A DNA stretch of 64,000 bases from Neonectria sp. B-13 (lineage: Eukaryota > Ascomycota > Sordariomycetes > Hypocreales > Nectriaceae): contig NOKP01000043.1 of assembly GCA_002682825.1 (NCBI GenBank), positions 186,001 to 250,000 on the forward strand. Direction: 5' to 3'. Below the pieces are notes generated by a model. That model was not told the DNA's origin, made no database searches, and saw nothing but the letters and a program-made list of their open reading frames with translations. Position 1 is the stretch's first letter. Each line of letters opens with the position of its first letter. Made by a program: the position numbers and the translations under genes. Below are positions 11,822-20,882 of this stretch, one piece after another.

Positions 11822-12500
11822 GATGGATGTGTGAGAAAGTGGGTTGTGTCGGTCGTAGGTAGGCCGCTGCCTGCCCTTGCCCGTATCCTTGCCGCCTCCC
11901 TTGATCGTCTGGCTCGATATGGCGCAGAAGCTTAACACTGGCGACTGGAAAGACCTGATGACGTGATTAGAGGAACGGATGGGACCTTGGAAGTTCTAGT
12001 AATAGATGAAAAGAGGTTGAGAGCATTGGACAGGATGGTTGGGTTTCTTGGTAAGTGGGCGTGTGGTGGCGATCAAAAATACAATGAAGGGGCGTCATGT
12101 GGTAGGGGTAAAAGATACCCGGATTAATGTTTGATGCGAGCACTATTAAGAGTTGTCGTGGATAAATCTAGCCTAGCCATCGGGATTCCGATGACTCTTG
12201 GCTTTTATAGACGGTCTAGGGTGGAAAGAAAAAGCGATTGATGGTGGAGGATAAATTGTATGAGGTAAATAAAGCAGAGGCATTGGTAAGACATGGAGAA
12301 GCTAAAACTCAATACTACTGAGATTTTAAAGATCTTAGGCAATATAAAATATATAAATATATTGACTGTAGCTCGTTATGGTAAGTGAAGAAGTCGTAGT
12401 TGGATATCAGGCGTCTGGACGAAGTTGGTGTGGTTGATGCACCAGACCTGATGACCGGAGATAGGAGATGAGAAGGAATACCATCCGTCCCAAGATCTGC
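11822..12500. other. Gene-free stretch before the solo LTR
   Basis: Mixed to AT-rich sequence with only short unrecognised open frames. Nothing supported beyond being the 5' flank of the AIFM2-like relic. Confidence 0.4.
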
Positions 12501-12798
12501 TATCACATCTAATGGCCGGGATTGATGGGGGTAAAAGCTCTTGATTTCTATCTATCCTAGCGGGAAAGGAAGGTCTTTAAATACATGATTTGGTCTGTAG
12601 GAAGGGATAGGAATCGTGTCATCTAGAGTGATGAGAAAGGAAGGGAAATGTGTCATCTAGGATAACTAGGTTGTTGAGGGTATCAAGGTTCGTAGCTAGG
12701 TTGTTGAGAGAGGTCAAATTAGTCAACCTTTGTAAGACCATCGGGCCTAGGAAGCTTGTCATGTAGGGGAACCTTGTGATAGCCAATGCAATGTGACA
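12501..12798. mobile_element. Solo LTR, copy 1 (298 bp)
   Basis: Aligns end to end with 27311-27607, with one 1-bp gap and otherwise transitions as far as I compared. It ends ..GTGACA; the start TATCAC is what TGTCAC becomes after a RIP-type change. Flanking pentamers TCTGC and TCTTC look like a decayed 5-bp target duplication. No internal retrotransposon region is present. Confidence 0.7.
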
Positions 12799-12831
12799 TC
12801 TTCACTTGCGTGTGCCAGAGAACTAGTTCTA

Positions 12832-13174
12832 TCACTCGCTGTCAACGCCCACCAGCTCATTCGATTTTTCCCAAAGCTTCTGCGCAGCCTCCTCGTCGTA
12901 AGCCCAGGGAGCGTATCCAACCTCGCTCTGCAACCAGTTTCCGGTAGTATCCGCCGGCCCCTCTTCGGCGAGGTTGCTGAGGTACTTGCCGCCTCGGCCT
13001 TCCCATTCCTTGCTTAGCGCGGCGTATATGGTCGTGGCCGCTCCTTGGGGAATGTCCTTCATGCTCTTATGCAGCGATTTATCCGCTGCCAGAGACTCTA
13101 ATACCTCCTTGCTGAGATGCTGAGAGAGGTTGGTCTGGATAATACCCGTATGTTCGCTGTGGTCTTGACATTGA
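12832..13174 (-). pseudogene. C-terminal fragment of a short-chain dehydrogenase (SDR)
   Basis: The minus strand encodes the last third of a retinol-dehydrogenase/WWOX-like SDR: HSEHTGIIQTNLSQHL (the segment after the catalytic helix), then QGAATTIYAALSKEW and a C-terminal tail ending VGVDSE. The Rossmann fold and YxxxK active site are absent because coding similarity stops at about 13175. The stop codon lies only 34 bp from the solo LTR. It cannot encode a working enzyme. Confidence 0.72.
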
Positions 13175-13396
13175 TAATATGGCCTAGAACCGGAGTCGAC
13201 CCAGATAGTGGGGTCTGACTCTAATTAAGGGAGTCGAAATTACTGAGTATTTCGTAGTGACTTCTTGGTTAGTGCTTACTGACTTGTAGGTGTGGATATG
13301 ATGGCACATTCGATCAAGGATGTGCCAAAAAACCTCACTCCTGTCTTTCAAATACACTTTGTGCTGTCTTGTCAAGATTCTCCTATAGACATCGCC

Positions 13397-14536
13397 ATGG
13401 CTTGTTTGACTTCACTTCCTCCTGAGATCCTTCATTCTCTCCCAAACTATCTGCACAACATAGAAGACTACACCAGCCTCTCGTCAACATGTAGAGCCCT
13501 GTACTCGGCTCTAGCATCGGCCTCACCCAATACGATCCTGCGACTCGCAGCGGCCCAGTCGCGCATCTTCTTCCGTCCCTCTCCCGACTTTCTCGTTGCC
13601 GCGACGGCTCGGCAGCTTGGCAACTGGGCCCGTCTCTCAACCTCCAACGAGGCGACGCTGGCGGCCTCGTTTCAGGCCGGCATGGAAGGCGTCCTAACCC
13701 TGGCGCTCAACCACTCCAGCCTCACGCTGCCCCGCATCCGCGAGCTCCACGCTATGCGCTTCTCCATTCTTAACCCGCTCACGGATATCATCGACCAATG
13801 CGTCGGTGAGCAGTGGTACTCGACCCCCAACTTCTGGAATGGCGGCGTTGACGATGCCTACACCATCGACGCCGACCCGTCCAGCACCTTGTTTCACCTC
13901 GCCATCTACGGGGGGTTGTTTGGACCCGACATCGCCACGTATCTCGATGGGCACCGTGCTCCGTCGCCCCACCGTGCCCTGACTGTCGATACTCGACTCG
14001 AGTTCGTCAAATACTGCGTGCCTGATTTTGCTTGCGAACGGATGGGCCGCTTCGGTCCATCGGGTCAGCAAGCCAGCACGCTCGATCCCCGTCGCGGCGT
14101 CAAGCCTGTGGGCCCTTACGTCAAATCTATCACAGGGAGCTACCAAACGCCGCCGAAAAATAACAATATAGCGCTGGTATGGGTGCTCAGAAGCAGTCGG
14201 TGGAGGCCGCATTGGAAGAGACTGAGGGAGAGAGCTGGCGAGGAGTTTCAAGACGGTTTCCAAGATTCTTGGTGGTTTCATGACCAAGACGAGGGGGATT
14301 GGAGGCAGAGGCTGTGGGAGAACGTTATGGTGTGCCAAGGGCTGGATGGTCTCGGCATGGTCCGGCCCGAGTTGCAGAAGTCATGGCTGGAGAGGGTTCG
14401 AGATTGGAGAGCGAAGATTGCAGCACTGGAGGATGAGCCTACCACAATCATGGTGGGAAGGCAAGCTACGTATAACTATCCCTTTCTGCTGGGAGATTTG
14501 CGTATTTGTGCAAGCGGCTACGTCAGTGGCACCTGA
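13397..14536 (+). CDS. F-box-like protein, function unknown
   Basis: One uninterrupted 379-residue frame. The start is placed at 13397 because an F-box-like segment follows directly (LTSLPPEILHSLPNYL then LSSTCRALYSAL, about residues 4-38). An in-frame ATG at 13298 would add 33 unconserved-looking residues. F-box proteins recruit substrates to SCF ubiquitin ligases through Skp1. The rest (HAMRFSILNPLTDIID, FHLAIYGGLFGPDI and a Trp-rich C-terminus) resembles fungal hypothetical proteins found after such F-boxes. Codon use is GC-rich with no sign of RIP. Confidence 0.7.
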   Translation: MACLTSLPPEILHSLPNYLHNIEDYTSLSSTCRALYSALASASPNTILRLAAAQSRIFFRPSPDFLVAATARQLGNWARLSTSNEATLAASFQAGMEGVLTLALNHSSLTLPRIRELHAMRFSILNPLTDIIDQCVGEQWYSTPNFWNGGVDDAYTIDADPSSTLFHLAIYGGLFGPDIATYLDGHRAPSPHRALTVDTRLEFVKYCVPDFACERMGRFGPSGQQASTLDPRRGVKPVGPYVKSITGSYQTPPKNNNIALVWVLRSSRWRPHWKRLRERAGEEFQDGFQDSWWFHDQDEGDWRQRLWENVMVCQGLDGLGMVRPELQKSWLERVRDWRAKIAALEDEPTTIMVGRQATYNYPFLLGDLRICASGYVSGT

Positions 14537-14774
14537 ATCATGAGGTAGATCGCTGGGTACCGGGGGTACCGCAGTTCGGAATAGCTCGTCAATGTATGAT
14601 ATCTGGTCAGGCTCATGAAGCTTAGTAGTAGCTTTGCCCGGAAGCCGGTTCGACTTCCAAAAGTCGCGCGCTCATTGGCCCGATCCGACCAATCCGCGCG
14701 CGCGCCCCGCTATTTGGAAGTCCGTTCGGACTTTTTTCCCGAGCACAACTTCCATTCCAGGGTTATCGCACTCG

Positions 14775-14786
14775 AACCCTAACCCT
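14775..14786 (+). repeat. Telomere-like repeat, left side of the helicase element
   Basis: AACCCTAACCCT, two units of the fungal telomeric motif CCCTAA, a few hundred bases before the helicase element's coding region. A matching pair in the same orientation lies at 20620-20631. Confidence 0.6.
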
Positions 14787-14854
14787 GAGCAAAGCATATG
14801 CGCGGGGACCCATCGCGGCCAGCCTCGCCCAGCCCCCAGCGCCTAGCCCAGCCC

Positions 14855-15040
14855 GCCGGCCAGTCCGTCCGTCCGTCCATTTCTATCAGTTAATGCAGTC
14901 AGTCCATCAGTCCATCAGTCAATGTAGCCCGTCCGCTAGTTAGTTAGCCCGTCTATCTATCCGTCCGTCCATCCATCCATCGATTCAGTCAGTCCAGCCC
15001 ATTTAGCGCCCATTCGGCCTATTCAGCCTCTTCAGCCTAT
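14855..15040 (+). repeat. Degenerate short tandem repeats (CCGT/CAGT/CATC)
   Basis: Runs of GTCCGTCCGTCC, CAGTCCATCAGT and ATCCATCCATC form a simple-sequence leader immediately before the DUF3505 coding region. This may be the 5' untranslated or terminal region of the element. Confidence 0.6.
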
Positions 15041-15057
15041 TTTCATGAAGAAGAAAG

Positions 15058-16466
15058 GTGGCATTGGCAGCTCACTTTCCTTATCTCGAAGGCTACAGGG
15101 TCTTGCTCTGCCTCGACTGTGGCAGCAGCCTGCCTGTGAGCTGCTGCGGGCAAGAGGACCATCTTCGAGGCCGCTGCTACCACCTCCGAGGCGCGCAGCT
15201 CCGGGCCCTGCTGGCCCGCTTCAGCACCTACCAGCTCCGGCCGCCGCGGGAGGTCGAGCTGCCGGGCCTAGCGCTAGCGCCGGCTATTGACGGGCTCTAC
15301 TAGCACGCCGGCTACGCCTGCCGCCTCTGCAGCGCTCGCGCAAGCAGCCCGGGCTTCCTCACGCGCTCGCGCAAGCTCCTGAGCCAGCACATCGCCGGCG
15401 GCCACGGCCTGCGCCCGGCCCGGTAGGTCGAGGGTATGCACTAGCGCCGCTGCAGACCTTCTTCGCCGAGGCCCGGCACTGCCGCTACTTCCCCGTCCTC
15501 GCCGGCCGGCCTCCCTCGCCACCGCAGCCCGAGCCCCCGGCGCCTCCAACCTCATCGGCAGCAGGAAGATCACCTTCCTCTGCTATGGCCGCTACTGTCG
15601 CTCCTAGTGCCACCACTGCCGCTGCCGCCGCCGCCGAGCGGGCCTTCTTCTCCCGGCTGTACGCCGACCAAGCCCGGGCCCGCGAGGATGCTGCCCAGCA
15701 GGCGGCGGCCGTCAGCGGCTTCGAGGCCCACAAGTCGGCCGTGGTGCCGTGGCTCCGCCGCACCGGCATCGAGCCCCACATCCAGGGCCTTTCCAAGGCC
15801 GAGATGGCGGCCGCCATTGCCCTGCCCAAGAGCATCGAGGAAGGCGGCGGCGAGCCCGAGCTCCTTGCGCTGCTCGAGGCGGCCGAGCGCGCCCTCGTCC
15901 TCGCGCACAGCTGGTGCTACGAAGGGCCCGACTGCCGCCTTACCTGGCCACAGCAGCTTGCCCTCGGCCGCTTCCACAGCGCTGCCGCCGGTCGGGCCCG
16001 GGGCTTCGACCTGAAGAAGGAGGCCAGCACGGTGGCAAGCTACGTCGACTGCTGGAAGCGCGCCCTCGCCCATGCCTACCGGGTCGCCTACCTGCCTGGC
16101 CGCGTCTTCAGCCTGCCCGGCAGCCAGCCCGCGCGGCCGGAAGAGGCAGCGGCCTCCACAGCAGCCACCGCCAAGGCCGAGCCGGCCCCGCTCGGTCCGT
16201 CGACGCCGGAGGACTCGGTCCGGCAGACGGCAGCCCAGCAGGAGGCCTGGAGCTATGCCCCCAGCCACCTCCAGGCCGGCGCCGAGCCGCAGCTATTGCA
16301 GCAGGCGATGCTAGACCTCTCACTTGCCCTTATCCGCCAGCCGCTGGGCACCACACGCTACCAGTCGCCCTTGGTCAGCTTCTGTACGATGCTAAGTATG
16401 CGGCTGCCAGCCGGGGGCTGGAAGGAGGCCCATAACTTCAACAGCAGCCTCTCTGCACTCATCTAG
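15058..16466 (+). pseudogene. OrsD/DUF3505-type zinc-finger region of the helicase element
   Basis: The first finger-like unit is YRVLLCLDCGSSLP with a downstream H..H (about 15080-15170). A second, YACRLCSARA..SQHIAGGH, follows TAG 15301-15303. After two more TAGs (15424, 15442) and a frame change, a characteristic QTFFAEARHCRYFPV segment begins at 15453 and stays open to TAG 16464-16466. The later part (FEAHKSAVVPWLRRTGIEPH, SYVDCWKRALAHAYRVAYL) fits the same family. Family function is not established; the fingers suggest nucleic-acid binding. Confidence 0.65.
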
Positions 16467-16790
16467 GTAGCCCAGCTGGTTATCTTTGCTATCGGGGCCC
16501 GTACAGGTGCTGGCAGCATGGCCGGGGATGAGGATCGTATATCTAGGGACCTTGAGGAGGATAGTAGCAGTGCTGGCAGCGCCGCCGGCAGCGCAGCAGC
16601 GACAGCAGTGACAGCAGCAACAGCGATTGTGATAGTAAGAGTGATAGTAGCAATAGCTGTAGCCGCCGCCGCCGCCGCCGCCGCTCGGCCTTGAGCCGAG
16701 CCCCTTCTTCTACCGGATCCTCTGCATCCTCAGCCTCTGATTCTTAGAGCCCTTGGGTAGCCAGCAGATGGGAAGGAAGTTGTCGTCAGC

Positions 16791-16912
16791 AAGGAGGAAA
16801 GGAAAGGAAAAGGAGGAAAAGGAGGAAAAGGAAGGAAAGAAGAAGGGGGGGAAGAGAGGGGGGTTGGGGAGAGAAGGAGAAGAGGGGCAGAGAGGGAAGA
16901 GAGAGGCTCGAA
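16791..16912 (+). repeat. Polypurine tract (GGAAA/GGA)
   Basis: Almost pure G/A sequence over about 120 bp between the DUF3505 region and the next coding block, in a stretch with no recognisable protein in frame. Confidence 0.8.
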
Positions 16913-16981
16913 AGGCAGGCATATTCAGCACAGAAGAGGCAAAAGCAGCCACAGCCTGGCGCAAAACAGCAGGCAAGGCCT

Positions 16982-18245
16982 CTCAAGACCATCCGCCACC
17001 TTTGCCGCCGTTGGCTACTGCCGGACCGGGAAACGCCATTCAGAGAGATCCTAGGCTGGCGGCTCCTGCTCTTTGCCATTGCCAAGGAAAGCCTGGGGCC
17101 GCCACAGGCCCTCTAGGACATCCACGGCCAGATCCTGACCTTTGGAGACATTGATCTGCATATGGACCAGATCCCGTAGCTCTTGGCGGCCGAATTCCGG
17201 CAGGCCCGGCAGCTGCTCTACCGCGACCTCTTATTTGAAGCCCCCAGCCTGCCCTGGATCCAGGCTGGGGCTCTGAGGGATCGACTCGAGGGCCCCAGCG
17301 GGGCCATTGGCTGGTTCTTCGGCAGCCATCGGGAGAACGCGGCGGTCTTGGGGCCGCAAGAGGCCGCCCTGGTCCGCCGGATCGAAGGCTCGGCGCCGCT
17401 GCGGGCCCTCTTCCTCCTCGGCGGCGGCGGATCCGGAGACCGCCCGGCGCCAGCGCCGAGGTGATGCCGATGACAGGGACAACAGCAGCAGGGGCAGGGG
17501 CCTAGAAGGGCAGGTCGGGTGGGACCCCTGGGCCATTGATTGGTATGAGGCGGCTGTAGCTGACTTCCTCGAGCGGCTGCTTGTTCTGATCTACGTGGCC
17601 TCCGGCCAGCCGCTGCGCGAGAGCGAGCTCTTCTCCGTGACCTGGCGCAATAGCGAGCGGCGCCGCAGCCTCTATCTCTGGCACGGCCTCGTCATGCTGC
17701 ATACGACCTACTATAAGAATCAGCAGCAGACCGGCCGCTATAAGGATAATATCCGCTTTCTGCCCCCCGCAATCGGGGACCTGCTGCTGGACTATCTCAT
17801 CTACGTCATCCCACTGCGGCAGGTCTTCCTGCGCCACACGGCCCCGCGGGCCCTCCTGCCTCCGTACCTATAGCGGGGCCAGGGCCAGGTTTGGGCTGCC
17901 GGCCGGCTCTCGCGGTGCATGGTACGGGCCTGCGCCCGCGCCGGCAGCCCGCGCCTGCACGTGGCCAACTAGCGCCAGATGACCGTCAGCATCGTCAAGG
18001 CCAAGTTCGGCAGCGACCGCGCCGACCTCAGCTGCTTCGACCTGCCCAGCACGTCTGGGCCAGATAGGGCAGCGGCAGAGGAGGAGAGCGCCGATGAGGA
18101 GCCAGAGGCCGATATCCGGGCCATGGCTACGCAGCGCAACCACAGCATCCGTATGGCCAACCAAGCCTATGCAGACCCCTACGGTGGCAGCGGCAGCACT
18201 GGTGGCAGTAGCTTTGGGGGGTTGGGATGGCCTTGTCCGGCGTAG
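16982..18245 (+). pseudogene. Linker and tyrosine-recombinase-like region of the helicase element
   Basis: The linker frame reads LKTIRHLCRRWLLPDRE and FREILGWRLLLFAIAKE with TAGs at 17114 and 17177. The frame then changes, and from about 17510 reads YEAAVADFLERLLVLIY, GQPLRESELFSVTWRN (candidate catalytic Arg), YYKNQQQTGRYKDNIRFLP (candidate Lys) and, after TAG 17970-17972 (where a Trp is expected), RQMTVSIVKAKFG. The end is RNHSIRMANQAYADP, matching the HSxxxxxxxY end box of tyrosine recombinases. Such enzymes cut and rejoin DNA via a 3'-phosphotyrosine. Catalytic assignments are by motif order only. Confidence 0.55.
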
Positions 18246-19440
18246 CCTGCGTGCCTCGGAGCTGTGGCGCGGCCTCTGGCGGCTGGTCGATGTCTTCGCA
18301 GAGGAAGCGGCACAGGCCGCGGACCTGGGCGGGGCCTGCCCAATCGGGCAGGCGGCGGCGGCCCCACCTCCGCCGCACCGAGCCGGAGGCCGGCGTGTGC
18401 ACGAGCCCGGTCTTGTCGCGCGGCTCGCCCAAGGGCTGCCGGTCCCACGACCGCGCCCGTGGCCAGCCCCAGTCCTGCTAGAGGCGGCGCGGGCCCTGCT
18501 GGGCAATAGCCGCCTGCAGTGGAAGTCGGCAGCGCAGGCGCAGGCGATGACGGCCATCATGAGCCGTGCGGAGCAGGTTATTGTTATCCTCGCCACTGGA
18601 GCCAGCAAGAGCCTTCTCTTCCAGCTGCCCTGCGTCCTACCAGCCGCTGGGGTTACAGTGCTTGTCGTCCCGCTCGTAGCGCTCCGCAACGACCTTCTGC
18701 GGCGGGCCCGGCAGCTGGACATCTGCTACAGCATTTGGCAGGCTGGGGAGGGCGAGGCGGTCCCGGAGGTGCCGCTCGTCTTCGTCTCTACCGAGGCAGC
18801 TGCTACGGCCAGCTTCCGCAGCTATGCCTGCCGCCTCGCTGCGCGGCAGCTGCTAGACCGCATCGTCATCGACGAGGTCCACCTAACCCTGACCTCGTCG
18901 GCCTACCGCCGGGCCATGGCCGACCTCGCCCTCATCTGGACCGTACGCACGCAATTCGTCTATCTCACAGCTACCCTGCCCCCGACCCTGGAAGGGCCCT
19001 TCTTACAGCGCTATTACCTCCGCCAGCCTCGCATCGTCCGCGGTCCTACGAACCGGCCCAACCTGGCCTATACAGTCCTTGCTGCCGATCGCCGATACCG
19101 AGCTATGCCAGCCCGCGAGGCCCGCGAGGCAGAGCGGCCTAGCCTCCTAGCCTAGGCCGTGGTCCTGATCCAGCAGAGCTGGGCCGCCATCTCGGCCGCC
19201 TTGTCGTCACACTCGGCCCATGACCGCGCTCTTCTATATACCTGCACCCGGGCTGAGGCTGCCGAGCTCGCCGAGCAGCTAGGCTGTGCGGCCTATATAG
19301 CCGACGCTGCTATCACGGCTGATGAGAAGGCAGCCTTGATTGCAGGCTGGCTGGCGGCCGATAGCCCCAGCCCCTTCCTAGCAGCAACCACGGCCTTAGG
19401 GGCCGGCTTTGACTACCGCACATCCGTACCGGGGCCTTGA
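18238..19440 (+). pseudogene. RecQ-like DEAD/H helicase region of the helicase element
   Basis: Q-motif-like LQWKSAAQAQAM, Walker A region VIVILATGASKSLLFQ (Gly before Lys replaced by Ser), DEVH box IVIDEVHLT, motif III YLTATLPP, then after TAG 19153-19155 the second RecA lobe (DRALLYTCTRAEAAELAE, ATTALGAGFDY). The frame shifts right after FDY, consistent with loss of one C, and the arginine-finger part of lobe 2 is missing. RecQ enzymes unwind DNA 3' to 5' using ATP. With a damaged P-loop and missing motif VI, this copy should be inactive. Confidence 0.8.
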
Positions 19441-19663
19441 GGCTGCTTACGGGAGCTGCCTTCTCTGCCGGCGGTTAGGCGAGGCTAAATGGGACCATGC
19501 CTTTAGCTGCTGCCTGCGGCGCTTTGCTGTCTTTGATGCCCGGAAGGCAGTGCGGCGGGCAGCTGGCTGCCGGGGCTGGCTGCAGGCCTGGTTTGGAAGA
19601 TCCTTTCCTACCTTAGAGGCCTTCTTGCTCTGGTGTGGAAAGGCTATAACCTGTGCTAGCTAG
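19441..19663 (+). pseudogene. Cys/His-rich C-terminal tail of the helicase element
   Basis: Reads GSCLLCRRLGEAKWDHAFSC then FAVFDARKAVRRAAGCRGWL and FPTLEAFLLWCGKAI. The CxxC..H..C spacing suggests a zinc-binding unit typical of the end of these large fungal helicase-like proteins. It lies in a different frame from the preceding helicase lobe, which implies an internal deletion between them. Confidence 0.5.
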
Positions 19664-20619
19664 CCTGCTATTCAAGTAATAGAGCTAGTCTTAGATCAGC
19701 TAGTTGAGCTTGGATTATCTTAAAGGGGAGCTATATAGAGAAGGAAGGATGAGGTTAAAAAGTTAATTTATTATAGAAAGCTTTAAGTTAAAAGGAAGGC
19801 TTTCTTTCTTTTTCTTTATTCTTAGAGTTAAGGCTATATTTTAAAATAAAAGGATAGTAAAAGAAAGAAAGAGAGCTAGAAAAGGGGGAAGAAGGAAGAT
19901 GGAGAGGCAGGCTAATAATAGTAAGTTTCTTATAACATATATAATAAGCATACACTGCATTAAGATTTATACCTTAAATTACAATTTTAAAGTAGAAATA
20001 ATAGTTTAAATAGTAGTTTTAATAATATTAGCTTAAGATATAATATTAATATAAACTATATTACTAAGATAGTCTATTATGTTTAAGTTATTGGGATTAA
20101 TAATACTAAGCATAGTATCTTACTATATTAACTATTATATATTATCTACTATATTATCTTAATCTATTAGATAATATTAACTAAGGCTAAAATTACTATA
20201 AATACTAATAAGAATACTATTTATCTTAAGACTTTATTATATTAGTTTATAGAAAACTAATAAGGTATCTTTTATTTATAATAAATTAGATTAATTAAGG
20301 AAAATACTTTAATAGAATATATTTTATTTATAATTCCTTATATTAGTTTATTCTTTTAACTACTTAATTAAACTATAATAAGCTATCTTATAATCTATAG
20401 TTTAACTAATAGTATTATATACTAATTTACTTCTTATATTAGGAATAAAATGTATAAATAAAGATAAAAAAATATATACTTTATAAGAGTATATTTATTA
20501 TACTTATCTCTATTAATTAATATCTATTTTACCTTATATATTAGTATTTCTATGCATCTTTCTCTCTGTTTTCACTGCCCGCTTAGAATTGCACTAAGTC
20601 TCATAGCATACAGTCCCGA
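19664..20619. other. AT-rich RIP-like block after the helicase element
   Basis: Abrupt switch from GC-rich coding DNA to AT-rich sequence dominated by TA-containing words. No gene or structure recognised. Confidence 0.65.
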
Positions 20620-20631
20620 CCCTAACCCTAA
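20620..20631 (+). repeat. Telomere-like repeat, right side of the helicase element
   Basis: CCCTAACCCTAA, same strand as the pair at 14775-14786, at the point where normal-composition DNA resumes. Confidence 0.6.
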
Positions 20632-20882
20632 ATCGACCTCTAATAACCGGCCCTTCCGCTCCTTGCCTAACATTGGATTGGTAGTAGGTGCCTAGGGAGC
20701 GGATTCCAGGTTGGCTTCCCATATAACGAGAACCACGTTTGCCGTCCACAACCGACGATATTAACAACAATCCCTGACCATGGCATTGCAGAATAGCTAA
20801 CCACCCATCGTACTCCAATTCACTCTGCCCCTGAATTTGTGGCCCAGACTTGGTAGCTCTCAGTCAGAGCTCGGCCACACTC

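Larger units (their letters stand above)
15058..19665 (+). mobile_element. Decayed GC-rich element: zinc finger, tyrosine recombinase-like and RecQ-like helicase regions
   Basis: All coding segments point the same way with no unrelated gene between them: an OrsD/DUF3505-type zinc-finger region, a linker, a tyrosine-recombinase-like region, a RecQ-type helicase and a Cys/His tail. I recall this order from very large fungal helicase-like proteins often found in repeats or near telomeres, so the intact ancestor was probably one long polypeptide. The block is strongly GC-rich, unlike the AT-rich DNA after it. It carries at least nine in-frame TAG codons and a few frameshifts. Its ends are not defined by inverted repeats that I can see; telomere-like repeats lie outside both ends. 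Confidence 0.68.

Noticed and set aside
15274..18722. Several long minus-strand frames across the GC-rich element
   Set aside because: High GC content leaves few stops on either strand; only the plus strand shows family motifs.
15301..19155. TAG reassigned to an amino acid in the helicase element
   Set aside because: Intact genes here (RBR tail, CFEM) end with TAG and the sites fit CAG/TGG mutation, so ordinary inactivation is simpler.
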